Assembly: GCA_937927905.1 (NCBI GenBank)
Contig: CALFWP010000022.1
Location: 1 to 5,786 of the forward strand
DNA: 5,786 bases
Direction of reading: 5' to 3'
Origin: an uncultured Neomegalonema sp.
Lineage (GTDB): Bacteria; Pseudomonadota; Alphaproteobacteria; Rhodobacterales; Rhodobacteraceae
The stretch's first letter is position 1. The number at the start of each line of letters is the position of its first letter. The position numbers and the translations under genes were made by a program. Shown piece by piece: positions 4,679 to 5,786 of this stretch. Below the pieces are notes generated by a model that saw nothing but the letters and a program-made list of their open reading frames with translations, did not search any database and had not been told where the DNA came from.

Positions 4679-5786
4679 CAGGGCGCTGAGGATGTTGGCA
4701 TAATCATCCGTCCAGACGGCTTTATCCGATGGGATCGCCGGCTGCCAGCGTTCATCCTTTCCGGTCGCCCCGAAAGCCTTCTCATTGTCGGCCAGAATAA
4801 TGACATTTGAAGGATAGGCGAGGTTTGCATATTCCTCATCTGATGGTGAGAAGAATTGGACCTTGCTGATCATACCCACAGTTTCAGCGACCTTGGCAAT
4901 CGGTTTGGCAAGGTCGAAATAACGGTTCGAGATATGGACCGCGATGAACCCGTTTTCCGACAGTTTCTCACGATACATTTGCATGGCTTCCACGGTCAGC
5001 AGGTGAACGGGGATAGCGTCTGAACTGAACGCGTCGAGGATAATCAGATTGTATTTTCCCGAGTCCTCTTCTGCGAGGCGTAATCTGGCATCGCCCAGGA
5101 CGGTTTCCGCGTCCGGTGCGCAGTGGCTCAGGAAGGTAAACATATCCGGGTTCCGGGCAATGCGGTCCACAAGCGGGTCAATTTCGTAAAAGGTCCAGTC
5201 AACCTCGCGTGCATGGTGGCAGGCAAGGCCGCCGGCACCCAGACCGACGACTGCAACCGGTCCCTCTTTGGCATGGGTTTGGGCCAGTTGGCCCAGCGGG
5301 GTCAGCTCATGGTAATATCCTGTCGGATCGTGGGCTGTTTCGGGATCAAGATTCTGACTGCCGTGAACAGTGGTTCCGTGTGACAGGGCGCGGACATTAT
5401 CTTCTTCAAAGACACTGACCTCGTATACGCCGAAGAAGCTGCGTTCTTTGTAACTGTCCATGATCAATCCGTTGGACAGAGTGGCGGTCGTTACCACCGA
5501 GAGTGCAAGAACAGCCTGACGCAAAGGATACTTGAACCATAACAGTGCGAAGACAACAAAGAGATCAACCGGAATGATAAAGGTGTAGACCGGCAGAACT
5601 TCAAACCATATCAGCGTTCCGACAGCCAATACGGAAACCCCGAGTAGGACTGCACGCGGCATAGCCTCTTTAATGTCTTCGCGGACTGCGAATTTTGCAC
5701 CGGGTGCGGCCAACAGCGCCAGCGCCAGAACAATCGGGTATTCATAGACGTCATTGAACACCAACGGTGAGATGACGGAATTGAAC
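4652..5786 (-). CDS. Membrane protein with C-terminal spermidine-synthase-like domain (partial, runs off the right edge)
   Basis: The frame stays open to the window edge, with 377 residues visible, so the true start is beyond base 5786. A TTG at 5764 is in frame but unlikely to be the start, because PL-F-EYP conserved sequence continues upstream of it. The first ~110 visible residues hold three to four hydrophobic segments (about 15-28, 44-60, 67-84, 90-105), the end of a transporter-like membrane part. The rest is a Rossmann methyltransferase/spermidine-synthase fold: VAVVGLGAGGL (177-187) for the nucleotide loop, YEIDP (200-204), LGDARL (230-235), LDAFSSDAIPVHLLT (250-264), and VWTDDYANIL near the end. 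This matches proteins annotated as fused MFS/spermidine synthase. The DAFSSD motif replaces the catalytic aspartate region of true SpeE enzymes, so polyamine synthesis is unproven. Its 3' end overlaps the lipoprotein gene. Confidence 0.85.
   Translation of the reverse strand, partial: FNSVISPLVFNDVYEYPIVLALALLAAPGAKFAVREDIKEAMPRAVLLGVSVLAVGTLIWFEVLPVYTFIIPVDLFVVFALLWFKYPLRQAVLALSVVTTATLSNGLIMDSYKERSFFGVYEVSVFEEDNVRALSHGTTVHGSQNLDPETAHDPTGYYHELTPLGQLAQTHAKEGPVAVVGLGAGGLACHHAREVDWTFYEIDPLVDRIARNPDMFTFLSHCAPDAETVLGDARLRLAEEDSGKYNLIILDAFSSDAIPVHLLTVEAMQMYREKLSENGFIAVHISNRYFDLAKPIAKVAETVGMISKVQFFSPSDEEYANLAYPSNVIILADNEKAFGATGKDERWQPAIPSDKAVWTDDYANILSALLKKGIPWL

Overview
The window reads as a moderate-GC alphaproteobacterial chromosome segment. 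The lineage call rests on three things: a GapR (DUF2312) protein of exactly the size known from Caulobacter, an OlsB ornithine-lipid acyltransferase, and a ubiquinone-type flavin hydroxylase with the AEAAH...PPIGAQG motif that I associate with alphaproteobacteria. I cannot name the genus. Most of the window is ordinary housekeeping DNA. The accessory element is at the left end.

Left edge (1-945): a clear homologue of the type II restriction endonuclease NgoMIV (specificity GCCGGC) lies on the plus strand at 133-915. All catalytic and CCGG-contacting residues are present. About 21 residues of the family N-terminus are missing, the only usable early start is a TTG overlapping the stop of another frame, and traces of the missing N-terminus seem to lie in a different frame upstream. 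No methyltransferase is visible, so it must be left of the window, elsewhere, or absent. The first 61 bases hold nested direct and inverted repeats. The endonuclease gene is more AT-rich than most of its neighbours, which fits transfer.

Middle (946-4094): olsB on the minus strand ends tail-to-tail with the endonuclease gene, 30 bp away. It is divergent from a three-gene plus-strand operon: msrB (methionine-R-sulfoxide reductase), a HAD-family pyrimidine 5'-nucleotidase, and a UbiH/UbiF/UbiL-type FAD monooxygenase. The operon genes are joined by 4-bp GTGA and ATGA start/stop overlaps. The olsB/msrB intergenic region carries a 7-bp-arm dyad and repeated TGTCATG half-sites, the best regulatory signal in the window.

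Right (4176-5786): gapR (nucleoid protein) is followed by a 54-codon lipoprotein resembling LptM. Its 3' end overlaps by 27 bp the 3' end of a convergent minus-strand gene for a membrane protein with a C-terminal spermidine-synthase-like domain. That gene runs off the right edge.

I found no RNA gene, CRISPR array, insertion sequence or convincing intrinsic terminator. No gene-free stretch exceeds 300 bases. The items most worth a second look are the possibly N-terminally damaged NgoMIV-like endonuclease and the olsB/msrB operator-like dyad. I see no convincing evidence for a wholly new multi-gene system.
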